NCBI RefSeq assembly: GCF_905371695.1
Contig: NZ_CAJPMA010000061.1
Span: 1-10,221 of the forward strand
Direction of reading: 5' to 3'
DNA: 10,221 nt
DNA from: an uncultured Campylobacter sp.
Lineage (GTDB): Bacteria > Campylobacterota > Campylobacteria > Campylobacterales > Campylobacteraceae
Both the position numbers and the translations under genes were made by a program. Position 1 is the stretch's first letter, and each line of letters starts with the position of its first letter. The notes beneath the pieces are model-generated. The model saw nothing but the letters and a program-made list of their open reading frames with translations. It was not told where the DNA came from and ran no database searches. Positions 1 to 6,103 of this stretch are shown here, in pieces.

Positions 1-539
1 GCTTACACGAGCGCTCGTAATACCCCATCATCTCGCCTATATCGCCTCCCGTTCGCTCTATCATCCAGCCCGCGTTGTAGCATCCCGGAGCGTATTTTTT
101 GTTGCATAGAGTGTTGTTTATCGCAAACGACTGCACCTCGTCGCCCAGCTCTTCTTGCATGAAATTAGCTAGCGCCAAGCAACCGGGCAAATACTCGTAA
201 AGGACGCAGCTAGCCTTGTAATACGCGCTAATCTTGGTCTCGCGCTCGCTCTTGTCCGCGGCCTTTACTAGATTATTTTTATAAAGTTCGCCAAGATAAA
301 AGCAACCCTCGCCGTCTCCTTTGGCGCAGGCTAGGCTAAATAGCCCCTCCGCCGCGCCGTAGTCTTGCTTTAAGTTAGCAGCTACCATGCCCGCTTGCAC
401 GCACTCTTTGGTAGCGTTTAGGTCGGGATTTTTGCATTTTTTGACCTTTTCTAGCGTATCTGCGGCCAGCAATGGCGAAAGGCCGGGCTCGCGCGAATAA
501 ATTTATCGCCGCAAGCAGCGCGATGATGAAGAATTTCAT
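1..539 (-). pseudogene. Frameshifted, partial Sel1-like cysteine-rich repeat protein
   Basis: Reading leftward from an ATG at 539-537, the first frame gives a clean signal peptide (MKFFIIALLAAINLFA), then loses sense and stops at 375-377 after 54 codons. The adjacent frame, entered near 488-496, is open to position 1 and gives about 160 residues of Sel1/Hcp-like sequence (starting REPGLSPLLAADTLEK) with cysteines spaced as in Helicobacter cysteine-rich proteins: C-x7-C in CAKGDGEGC and CNKKYAPGC, C-x8-C in CVLYEYLPGC. In this family two-helix repeats are each pinned by a disulphide, and the proteins are exported to the periplasm or beyond. The open frame has a TAA just upstream and no start of its own, so the two parts belong together. 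Adding two bases in the CGCGCG run at 490-495 would restore one protein. The C-terminus lies outside the window. It may be a true mutation or a sequencing error. Family fairly sure, substrate or role unknown. Confidence 0.72.
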
Positions 540-544
540 TCGTA

Positions 545-572
545 TCCTTTTAAAATTTAATGTGCGATTATA
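545..572 (-). promoter_or_regulatory. Promoter -10 and RBS of the Sel1-like gene
   Basis: On the minus strand a perfect TATAAT, preceded by GC, lies at 567-572. AAGGA at 545-549 follows, 5 bases before the ATG at 539. The implied leader is about 20 bases. No good -35 box is seen, which is usual for Campylobacter sigma-70 promoters. This intact start region argues that the ATG at 539 is the real start of the frameshifted gene. Confidence 0.65.
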
Positions 573-574
573 GC

Positions 575-594
575 AAAAACGCGGGGGCGTTTTT
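575..594 (-). terminator. Hairpin with T-run, probable terminator after proC
   Basis: A perfect 8-bp stem, AAAAACGC at 575-582 and GCGTTTTT at 587-594, encloses a four-G loop. Both arms end in five A/T pairs, so it can work as a U-tailed hairpin on either strand. It lies 100 bases past the proC stop and just before the -10 box of the next gene, which suits the end of the lipoprotein-proC transcript. Only three of the stem pairs are G-C, so strength is uncertain. Confidence 0.45.
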
Positions 595-695
595 CGGCTC
601 GGACGAGAAATTTAGGCGCGATCGGAAATTTCAAGCAAATACAAAACGCATAAATTTATTAGACTTAAATAATCGGCAAAGCAAAAGCCGCGAGC

Positions 696-1610
696 CTAAC
701 CCCGCGCTTTGGCGATGCAAGCGGTGACGGCATCCATCAAGGCGCCGCGAAATCCGCCGTTTTCAAGCGCGGCAAGTCCTTCTATCGTGGTTCCCGCCGG
801 CGAGCAGACCTCGTCTTTTAGCGCGGCCGGGTGCTTGCCGCTTTGGATCAGGCGCGCCGTCCCTTCCACGGCTGCCGCAACGGCGTCGTAGCAAAGCTGC
901 CTAGGCAGTCCGCCCCGCACGCCGGCATCCGCCGCAGCCTCGATAAAAGCGCACGCATACGCCGGCAAGCTTCCCGCGATGCCCGTAAATGCGGCAAACC
1001 CAGTCTCGTCTATCTCGTAAATTTTGCCTATTTTTGCGATTATTTCGCGCACGGTCTCTTTCTTAGCCTCGCTAAATCCAGCGTCAAAGCAAAGAGCCGT
1101 GGCCGACGCGCCGATGCAAGCTGCTATATTTGGCATCGCGCGAGCGATATAAACGCCCTCGCCTACGATTTGCCTAGCGCGATTTATGCCAAAATTAGGC
1201 GCCAAAAGAAGCAAAATTTTGCCCGCAAGATCAGGCGCGATCAGGCGCAAGATAGCCTCGTAGCTAGCGGGCTTAGTAGCCAGCACGACCGCGTCCGCTT
1301 CGCGCGCTAGATCCGTTTCGCTCGCGGCTATTTTTACGCCGAATCTCTGCCGCAAGGCTTCGTTTTTACTTCTGGCGCAGGCTATGATTTCAAATTTCGT
1401 CTTTTTTTCGCATTCGCGCGAGCTCGCGTTTTTATCCGTTTGCGCTAAATTTTCCGCCCTTTGCGCCTCGCTACCGCCGCTGGATTTTCGCTCGTCCTCG
1501 GCCGAGCTTCGCACTGCGCCGGCCTCGTCAGATTGCGCGCGCCAAAGCGCCTCTATCATCGCGCCGCCCATATTTCCGCCGCCGATAAAGCCGATTTTAG
1601 GATTTTTCAT
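696..1610 (-). CDS. proC: Pyrroline-5-carboxylate reductase ProC, with an internal insertion
   Basis: Last step of proline synthesis: reduces 1-pyrroline-5-carboxylate to proline with NAD(P)H in the cytoplasm. The dinucleotide-binding loop GFIGGGNMGGAMI is at residues 7-19. Further on are AVVLATKP, the substrate-domain segment TGIAGSLPAYACAFIEA, and the C-terminal signature DEVCSPAGTTIEGLAALE that marks the family. The protein has 304 residues, where about 260-270 is usual. The excess is a hydrophilic, Ser/Glu/Ala/Lys-rich stretch at about residues 26-71, between the first helix and the second strand (KFEIIACAR) of the Rossmann fold. The rest aligns without gaps that I can see. The start ATG overlaps the stop of the upstream lipoprotein gene in an ATGA, so translation is probably coupled. 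Identity is sure; the effect of the insertion is unknown. Confidence 0.95.
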   Translation of the reverse strand: MKNPKIGFIGGGNMGGAMIEALWRAQSDEAGAVRSSAEDERKSSGGSEAQRAENLAQTDKNASSRECEKKTKFEIIACARSKNEALRQRFGVKIAASETDLAREADAVVLATKPASYEAILRLIAPDLAGKILLLLAPNFGINRARQIVGEGVYIARAMPNIAACIGASATALCFDAGFSEAKKETVREIIAKIGKIYEIDETGFAAFTGIAGSLPAYACAFIEAAADAGVRGGLPRQLCYDAVAAAVEGTARLIQSGKHPAALKDEVCSPAGTTIEGLAALENGGFRGALMDAVTACIAKARG

Positions 1611-2236
1611 TTTGCCGCCTTTCTTAGAGTGCCGATTTTAACCGCTTTGCCGGCAAGCGCCTCGCGTACCGCCGCGCTATCCGCCCAGATCGCGCCCGTA
1701 ACCTGCCCAGGCGCCAAGGTATAAACGCCGCCCGTCTGCGCCTCGTCGCTCGCCTTAAACTCGTTGCCCACGACCAGCTCATAGACGTCTTTCGTATCGT
1801 TTTCAAATTTGATCGCCGCTTTTAGCGTCGGCGCTTCGCCCTGCTTTGCCGCGCCTGCGTACTGCTCGAGTACGTTTTTACTAAGCCTGCCGTAGACGCC
1901 GCCGAATTCGTCCAGATATATCCGCACGGCGCGCTTGTCCGAGTTTTTGCCGCCCTTTTCGCCCTTGCCGGCGCTAACGCTCATCTCGTAGGCGGTTTCT
2001 CCCGTCGGGAAATCCTTAAATTTAGCGTCCGGGACGAAAACCCGCACGTTGTCCGTTACCGTTTTCGTCTCGTGCGTCTGCGGCGTTATACCCGTTAGCA
2101 CGAGCGTGGATTTCACGTCCGAGCTTTTATCCGAAGCAAGCGCGGAGATCGGCACCCGCGTAAGCAGCGTCGTCTCGTAGCAGCCGCTAAAAATAAACGC
2201 CGCGGCAAGAGCTAAGATAAATTTTAGTTTTTTCAT
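1607..2236 (-). CDS. Small secreted lipoprotein of unknown function
   Basis: A 209-residue protein starting MKKLKFILALAAAFIFSGC: basic N-terminus, hydrophobic core, then a lipobox (FSGC) with the lipidated cysteine at 19. The mature part is hydrophilic, with no further membrane segment. It should be anchored in the inner or outer membrane; residue +2 is Tyr, not the Asp that signals inner-membrane retention in enterobacteria. The mature region mixes strand-like segments (STLVLTGITP, DNVRVFVPDAKF, AVRIYLDEFGGVYG) with a Lys/Gly-rich patch (SAGKGEKGGKNSDKR) at about 91-104. I do not recognise a named family with confidence. It is the first gene of a two-gene unit with proC, overlapping it by four bases (ATGA). 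Start supported by AAAGG at 2243-2247, six bases upstream. Confidence 0.85.
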   Translation of the reverse strand: MKKLKFILALAAAFIFSGCYETTLLTRVPISALASDKSSDVKSTLVLTGITPQTHETKTVTDNVRVFVPDAKFKDFPTGETAYEMSVSAGKGEKGGKNSDKRAVRIYLDEFGGVYGRLSKNVLEQYAGAAKQGEAPTLKAAIKFENDTKDVYELVVGNEFKASDEAQTGGVYTLAPGQVTGAIWADSAAVREALAGKAVKIGTLRKAAK

Positions 2237-2242
2237 CGGTTT

Positions 2243-2266
2243 CCTTTAAAGATTTTGCCTATTTTA
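2243..2266 (-). promoter_or_regulatory. Promoter -10 and RBS of the lipoprotein-proC operon
   Basis: On the minus strand GCTAAAAT (-10 hexamer TAAAAT at 2261-2266) is followed by AAAGG at 2243-2247 and the ATG at 2236. It sits in the 73-base gap after mrr. One mismatch to TATAAT and no clear -35 box. Read-through from mrr is also possible, as I see no hairpin between the genes. Confidence 0.45.
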
Positions 2267-2309
2267 GCAAAATTTCGCCTTGCATGTCTGCGCGCCGACT
2301 CGCGACGGG

Positions 2310-3248
2310 TCAAATTTCATCGCCGAAAAAGTCGCCGTCAATATCGCAAATCTCGATATTTTGCCGCACTTGGACGCCTAGTTTGTATTTTATCATCAGC
2401 TCCGCCAGCCGCTCACCGTCGATCAAAACGACCGTGTGACTTTGCACGTTTGCCGCATACTCTTTGGCATCTTTGCTAAATTTTGATGTCGTGATAAATA
2501 CGCCCTTTTTGGTCTGCTTATCCGAGATCGCGCCGACGAATTTTTGAATTTCAGGGCGTGAAACTGCGCCTTGCCAGCTTTTAGCCTGCACGTAAATTTG
2601 CGACAATCCAAGCTCGTCCTCGTCTATGATACCGTCTATGCCGCCGTCCGCGCCGCTTTTGGTTAGTCTGCCTACTCCGTAGCCCATTTTTTCGAGCAAA
2701 CGCGCCACCAAATACTCAAAAAAGCTCGGATCTTTTTGCGAAATTTCGTCTAAAATTTTAGATTTTAAATATTCATTGAGTTCATTTGTAGCTCGCTCTA
2801 TGACTTCAATTGGAGTATAATTTAATTCTTCCTTGTTATTTAGTATATCTAATTGGTCTTTTTGCGATACATTTCTAATGCTTTTATTGTTAAATATTTC
2901 ATGTTTCCATTTTTCAAATTCTTGGTGGACATTGTTACTTAAAAACAACTTTTTACCGTATTCGGTAATTTCATAAACACCACGCTCAACTCTTTTAATT
3001 AAACTCTTATCTTGATTATTTTCTCTAAAAGTTTCAGGTATTATAAGATAAGTCAAAGCCCATGAAGCGCGATCCTCGTAAACAAATTTTCCATTTGTAA
3101 CGACTCTTTTTAATTCATCTGGTTTACAACAAAAGTCTTTGATTAAAAATCCATAAGCTTCACCATAAACTTCTCTAAGTGTCACTCTAGTATTTTTATA
3201 AATAAACTTTAATATCAAAAACATCATATCTTTATAATTTGGTACCAT
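2310..3248 (-). CDS. mrr: Mrr-type type IV restriction endonuclease
   Basis: Cuts foreign or modified DNA. E. coli Mrr acts on methylated DNA and also responds to high pressure by cutting the chromosome. At 312 residues the length matches E. coli Mrr, and the layout is the same. Residues 1-105 form the winged-helix recognition domain (Mrr_N), including the conserved stretch TNGKFVYEDRASWALTYL at 51-68. A helical linker covers about 105-170. The PD-(D/E)xK nuclease (Mrr_cat) begins at about 174 with SFFEYLVARLLEKMGYG. Catalytic residues are Asp205 in GADGGIDG and the QAK motif at 221-223 with Lys223. GVFITTSKFSKDAKEYA and VVLIDGERLAELMI close the fold. AAAGG lies six bases before the ATG. TATAAA at 3257-3262 overlaps that ribosome site, so the promoter is unclear. 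Base composition breaks sharply near 2755: about 57% GC on the 3' side, about 28% on the 5' side. All key residues are present, so it is probably active. Confidence 0.93.
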   Translation of the reverse strand: MVPNYKDMMFLILKFIYKNTRVTLREVYGEAYGFLIKDFCCKPDELKRVVTNGKFVYEDRASWALTYLIIPETFRENNQDKSLIKRVERGVYEITEYGKKLFLSNNVHQEFEKWKHEIFNNKSIRNVSQKDQLDILNNKEELNYTPIEVIERATNELNEYLKSKILDEISQKDPSFFEYLVARLLEKMGYGVGRLTKSGADGGIDGIIDEDELGLSQIYVQAKSWQGAVSRPEIQKFVGAISDKQTKKGVFITTSKFSKDAKEYAANVQSHTVVLIDGERLAELMIKYKLGVQVRQNIEICDIDGDFFGDEI

Positions 3249-3341
3249 TGTTTTCCTTTATAGCTTTTAATTTCACTCAACAAATGTTTTAAATTTGCAA
3301 ATTTGAGCACAAATTTGAATGTAAATTTTTAAGGCGAAGTA

Positions 3342-3440
3342 TTTTTGTCATAGACGAGGCGGATGAGCAAGGGCAAAGGAGCGTATATATAATACGTGAC
3401 TGCAACCCGCAGCGAAATCCAACGAAGTATATGACAAAAA
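3342..3440. repeat. 99-bp element bounded by 11-bp perfect inverted repeats
   Basis: TTTTTGTCATA at 3342-3352 is matched exactly, in reverse complement, by TATGACAAAAA at 3430-3440. Inside are two further hairpins: CGTAT/ATACG (3382-3386 with 3392-3396, loop ATATA) and CTGC/GCAG (3400-3403 with 3409-3412, loop AACCC). CGAAGTAT also occurs twice in direct orientation, at 3335-3342 and 3423-3430. No credible coding frame fills it. It sits ten bases past the proA stop and at the edge of the AT-rich block that leads into mrr. It could be a small non-autonomous mobile repeat, a structured RNA or a folded 3' end of the proA transcript. I cannot tell which, nor whether copies exist elsewhere in the genome. 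Confidence 0.55.
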
Positions 3441-3449
3441 GACAAGTCG

Positions 3450-4709
3450 CTAACGAATTTGCCCACTGCCGCGGACGATGTATTTATAGGTCGTAAGCTC
3501 CCTCACCCCCATCGGCCCTCTGGCGTGCAGCTTTTGCGTGCTGATGCCGATCTCGCCGCCAAATCCAAACTCGCTGCCGTCGCTAAAACGCGTAGAGGCG
3601 TTGGCGTAGACGACCGCGCTGCCGACTTCGTTTAAAAACCGCTCGACGTTTGAGTAGTTTTCACTCAAAATCGCGTCCGAATGCCCGCTGGAATGCGCGT
3701 TTATAAAGCCGATCGCCTCATCCGTATCTCGCACGGCGCGCACAGCCAAAACGAGATCCAAAAACTCGGCGCCAAAGTCGCTCTCACTTGCAGCCTTGAC
3801 GTTTGCCGTGCCGCGCAACTCCGACTCGCACGCATCTAGCAGCTGCTCGCTCACGCGAAACTCGACCTCCGGCATCTCGCGCACAAGCTCCGGTAAAATT
3901 TCGCCCGCCACGCCCTCGTGCAAAAGCACGCACTCAACGGCGTTACAGACGCTTGGACGCTGGGTTTTGGCGTTTTTAATTATCCTCGCGGCCTGCTTTA
4001 AATTTGCGCCTTCATCAACGAAGATATGACACACCCCCTCGCCCGTCATGATGATCGGCACGGTCGCGTTTTGCGCGATAAAATCTTTTAAGCTCTTACC
4101 GCCGCGCGGTATCAAAACGTCGATATACTCGCCCATTTTCGCCATTTGCGCCACGATTTCGCGTTCAGCGCTCTCCACGAGCTGCACAGCGCCTGCTGGT
4201 AAGCCAAATTTCGCCCCCGCTTCGTTAAATAAATTTAGCAAAAAAATGTTCGAATTTAGCGCGATGGCGCTACCTCGCAGGATCGCCGCGTTGCCGCTTT
4301 TTAGCGCCAGAGCCGCCGCGTCGATGCTGACGTTTGGGCGACTCTCGTAGATGATGCCCAGCACCCCCAGCGGCACGCGCACGCGGCTGATTTGCATGCC
4401 ATTTGGATGGCTCCAGCCGCCTAGATTTTCGCCCACGACCTCTGCAAAGCCCGCCACCTCGCGCACACCCTGCGCCATAGCCTCGATACGGGCGTCCGTT
4501 AGTCGCAGACGATCGAGCAATGCCGCACTAAGCTCCGATTTCTCGCCGTTTGCAAGGTCTTTGGCGTTTGCCGCTTTTATCGCGTCCTTTTGCGCGAGCA
4601 GCTCGTCCGCTACGGCGTTTAAAATTTCAAATTTAGCCCTGCTATCAAGTCTCAAAAGCTCGCCGCAAGCGGCCTTTGCGCGCTTACAGATCTCTAAAAT
4701 TTCGTTCAT
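3450..4709 (-). CDS. proA: Gamma-glutamyl phosphate reductase ProA
   Basis: Second step of proline synthesis: NADPH-dependent reduction of glutamyl 5-phosphate to glutamate semialdehyde, which cyclises to the ProC substrate. The 419-residue length is normal. It has the aldehyde-dehydrogenase-like cofactor region (VPLGVLGIIYESRPNVSIDA, 112-131, then KSGNAAILRGS), the catalytic Cys255 in QRPSVCNAVE, and the C-terminal family signature ending ARGPMGVRELTTYKYI. AAGGAG at 4715-4720, five bases before the ATG, fixes the start. Unlike the common proB-proA arrangement, proB is more than 2 kb upstream, with nhaA and another gene between. proA has its own promoter, divergent from nhaA. No anomaly in the protein. 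Confidence 0.97.
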   Translation of the reverse strand: MNEILEICKRAKAACGELLRLDSRAKFEILNAVADELLAQKDAIKAANAKDLANGEKSELSAALLDRLRLTDARIEAMAQGVREVAGFAEVVGENLGGWSHPNGMQISRVRVPLGVLGIIYESRPNVSIDAAALALKSGNAAILRGSAIALNSNIFLLNLFNEAGAKFGLPAGAVQLVESAEREIVAQMAKMGEYIDVLIPRGGKSLKDFIAQNATVPIIMTGEGVCHIFVDEGANLKQAARIIKNAKTQRPSVCNAVECVLLHEGVAGEILPELVREMPEVEFRVSEQLLDACESELRGTANVKAASESDFGAEFLDLVLAVRAVRDTDEAIGFINAHSSGHSDAILSENYSNVERFLNEVGSAVVYANASTRFSDGSEFGFGGEIGISTQKLHARGPMGVRELTTYKYIVRGSGQIR

Positions 4710-4737
4710 TTTCGCTCCTTAATCTATAAAAACCGTA

Positions 4738-4764
4738 CGCAAGCGTCCCGCCCCCCCGCAAGCG
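4738..4764 (-). repeat. Direct repeat and G7 tract in the proA leader
   Basis: CGCAAGCG occurs at 4738-4745 and again at 4757-4764, flanking seven consecutive C on the plus strand (4751-4757), hence G7 in the proA leader RNA. The stretch is followed, in the direction of proA transcription, by TTTTT and then the AAGGAG ribosome site. No strong stem forms; the best is CCGCGC with GCGTACGG through a two-base bulge. Confidence 0.5.
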
Positions 4765-4820
4765 CGGTAAGGCAAATTTTAGCGATGCGTCTACCAAATT
4801 TTAGCTTTAAATTTGACCTG

Positions 4821-4826
4821 ATTATA
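4821..4826 (-). promoter_or_regulatory. proA promoter, -10 box
   Basis: TATAAT preceded by GC on the minus strand, the same extended form seen before several other genes here. The implied start of transcription, near 4814, gives a leader of about 105 bases, long for this window. No convincing -35 box at 16-18 bases. Confidence 0.55.
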
Positions 4827-4866
4827 GCTAAATTCGTCCGGATTTCATGTGACCGTAAAAATACGC

Positions 4867-4872
4867 TATAAT
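4867..4872 (+). promoter_or_regulatory. nhaA promoter, -10 box
   Basis: GCTATAAT on the plus strand, with a weak -35 (TTCATG at 4844-4849, 17 bases upstream). Transcription would start near 4879, leaving a leader of about 20 bases before the ATG at 4900. The region upstream is shared with the divergent proA promoter. Confidence 0.6.
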
Positions 4873-4889
4873 CCTTAAAATTTTATGAA

Positions 4890-4894
4890 AAGGA
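4890..4894 (+). promoter_or_regulatory. RBS that decides the nhaA start
   Basis: AAGGA ends five bases before the ATG at 4900. The alternative ATG at 4885 lies on top of this site, has no purine-rich site of its own upstream, and would begin within a few bases of the predicted transcript start. Confidence 0.7.
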
Positions 4895-4899
4895 AGCAA

Positions 4900-6081
4900 A
4901 TGGGCGGGATAAAAGAGTTTTTAAAACACGAAGCTAGCGGCGGGATTTTGCTGATGATCGCTACGGTCGCGGCACTACTATGTCAAAACACGTTTTTGAG
5001 CGATTTTTACAACGAGTTTTTAAAGACCAAATTTACCGTGAGCTTCGGCGAATACGGGCTAAGCAAACCCTTGATCTTGTGGGTAAACGACGGGTTGATG
5101 GCGGTATTTTTCTTTCTCATCGGACTCGAGCTAAAGCGCGAAGTGCTAGAGGGCGAGCTAAAAAATCCGTCGCAGATCGCGCTGCCTGCCATCGGCGCGG
5201 CAGGCGGCCTGATAGTGCCCGCGGTTATCTTCTATCTTTTTACGAAACACGACTCCTTCGCGCTTGGCGGCTGGGCGATACCGACGGCGACGGATATCGC
5301 GTTTGCTCTGGGGATTTTGAGCCTACTTGGGCCTCGCGTACCGACTAGTTTAAAAATTTTCCTCATGACGCTGGCGATCGTCGATGATCTTTGCGCGATC
5401 GTGATTATCGCGCTATTTTACACGAGCGAGCTTAGCGCCCAAATGCTTGCGGTCGCGAGCGTTTGCCTAGCCGCGCTTTTCGCGCTAAACAGACTCGGCG
5501 TAAAGAGCAAGGCAGCCTATCTAATCGTAGGCGCGGTGATGTGGGTAGCTGTGCTAAAATCTGGCGTTCACGCCACGCTTGCCGGCGTCGTGGCGGCCTT
5601 TTTCATACCGCTTAGCTTTAAAGACGAGCCGGGCAAATCTATGCTAAAAAGCATTGAGCACGACCTGCACGGCTGGGTGGCATTTGGCGTGCTGCCGATA
5701 TTTGCCTTCGTAAACGCAGGCATCTCGCTGCGAGGCGTCGGACTGGACGAGATTTTGTCTCCGGTCGCGCTAGGCACGGCGCTGGGGCTTTTCGTCGGCA
5801 AGCAAGTCGGAGTATTTGGATTTAGCTTTTTAGCGATCAAATTTAAGCTAGCCAAGCTACCGGAGGGGTCAAATTTTATCCAGCTTTACGGCATCGCCGT
5901 GCTTTGCGGCGTAGGATTTACGATGAGCCTTTTTGTTAACGGCTTAGCCTACGACGACACGGACGTATTTGCCTACACCGATAAGCTTGCTATCTTGCTA
6001 GGTTCGGTAGTTTCGGGCGCAGTCGGGTTTATATTGCTAAAATTTAGCACCGAAAATCTGGGCACGGTAGAAAAACGGTAG
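4900..6081 (+). CDS. nhaA: Na+/H+ antiporter NhaA
   Basis: Inner-membrane antiporter that expels Na+ (or Li+) in exchange for H+, for salt tolerance and pH balance. With the start at 4900 the protein has 393 residues, close to the 388 of E. coli NhaA; the in-frame ATG at 4885 would add five residues. Many hydrophobic segments are present, as expected for twelve helices. Key residues are all there: Asp132 in PTATDIAFALG, the paired transport aspartates 162-163 in LAIVDDLCAIVIIALFYT, the conserved SGVHATLAGV with His224, and Lys301 in FVGKQVG (matching Lys300 of E. coli). It is the only plus-strand gene, divergent from proA and convergent with the membrane protein at 6098. Its last codons supply the T-run of the opposite-strand terminator. 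Confidence 0.97.
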   Translation: MGGIKEFLKHEASGGILLMIATVAALLCQNTFLSDFYNEFLKTKFTVSFGEYGLSKPLILWVNDGLMAVFFFLIGLELKREVLEGELKNPSQIALPAIGAAGGLIVPAVIFYLFTKHDSFALGGWAIPTATDIAFALGILSLLGPRVPTSLKIFLMTLAIVDDLCAIVIIALFYTSELSAQMLAVASVCLAALFALNRLGVKSKAAYLIVGAVMWVAVLKSGVHATLAGVVAAFFIPLSFKDEPGKSMLKSIEHDLHGWVAFGVLPIFAFVNAGISLRGVGLDEILSPVALGTALGLFVGKQVGVFGFSFLAIKFKLAKLPEGSNFIQLYGIAVLCGVGFTMSLFVNGLAYDDTDVFAYTDKLAILLGSVVSGAVGFILLKFSTENLGTVEKR

Positions 6082-6103
6082 CGAGCAAAGCGGCTCACTA
6101 CCG
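6071..6103 (-). terminator. Terminator hairpin holding both convergent stop codons
   Basis: CGGTAGCGAGC (6076-6086) and GCTCACTACCG (6093-6103) pair with a single mismatch around a six-base loop. Read on the minus strand, the stem is followed by TTTTT (6071-6075), a standard intrinsic terminator for the gene ending at 6098. Read on the plus strand there is no T-run, so termination of nhaA there is less certain. The nhaA stop (6079-6081) and the opposing stop (6098-6100) fall one in each arm. Confidence 0.75.

Noticed and set aside
831..1310. Long plus-strand open frame of 159 codons opposite proC
   Set aside because: It lies wholly within proC on the other strand, has no family resemblance and no ribosome site; long antisense frames are common opposite GC-rich Ala-rich genes. 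The same applies to plus-strand frames opposite proA (4048-4722) and proB (7343-7699).
2255..2479. Plus-strand frame of 74 codons beginning before the mrr 3' end
   Set aside because: Most of it is antisense to the conserved Mrr nuclease domain; no ribosome site and Arg/Ser-rich shadow composition.
3355..3440. Possible coding frame through the 99-bp element (minus strand)
   Set aside because: It stays open for some distance but has no usable start with a ribosome site; the inverted repeats explain the conservation-like look better.
4980..5348. Open frame of 122 codons in another frame of nhaA
   Set aside because: NhaA is certain in this region with every key residue; the overlapping frame is Arg-rich, as expected of an out-of-frame reading.
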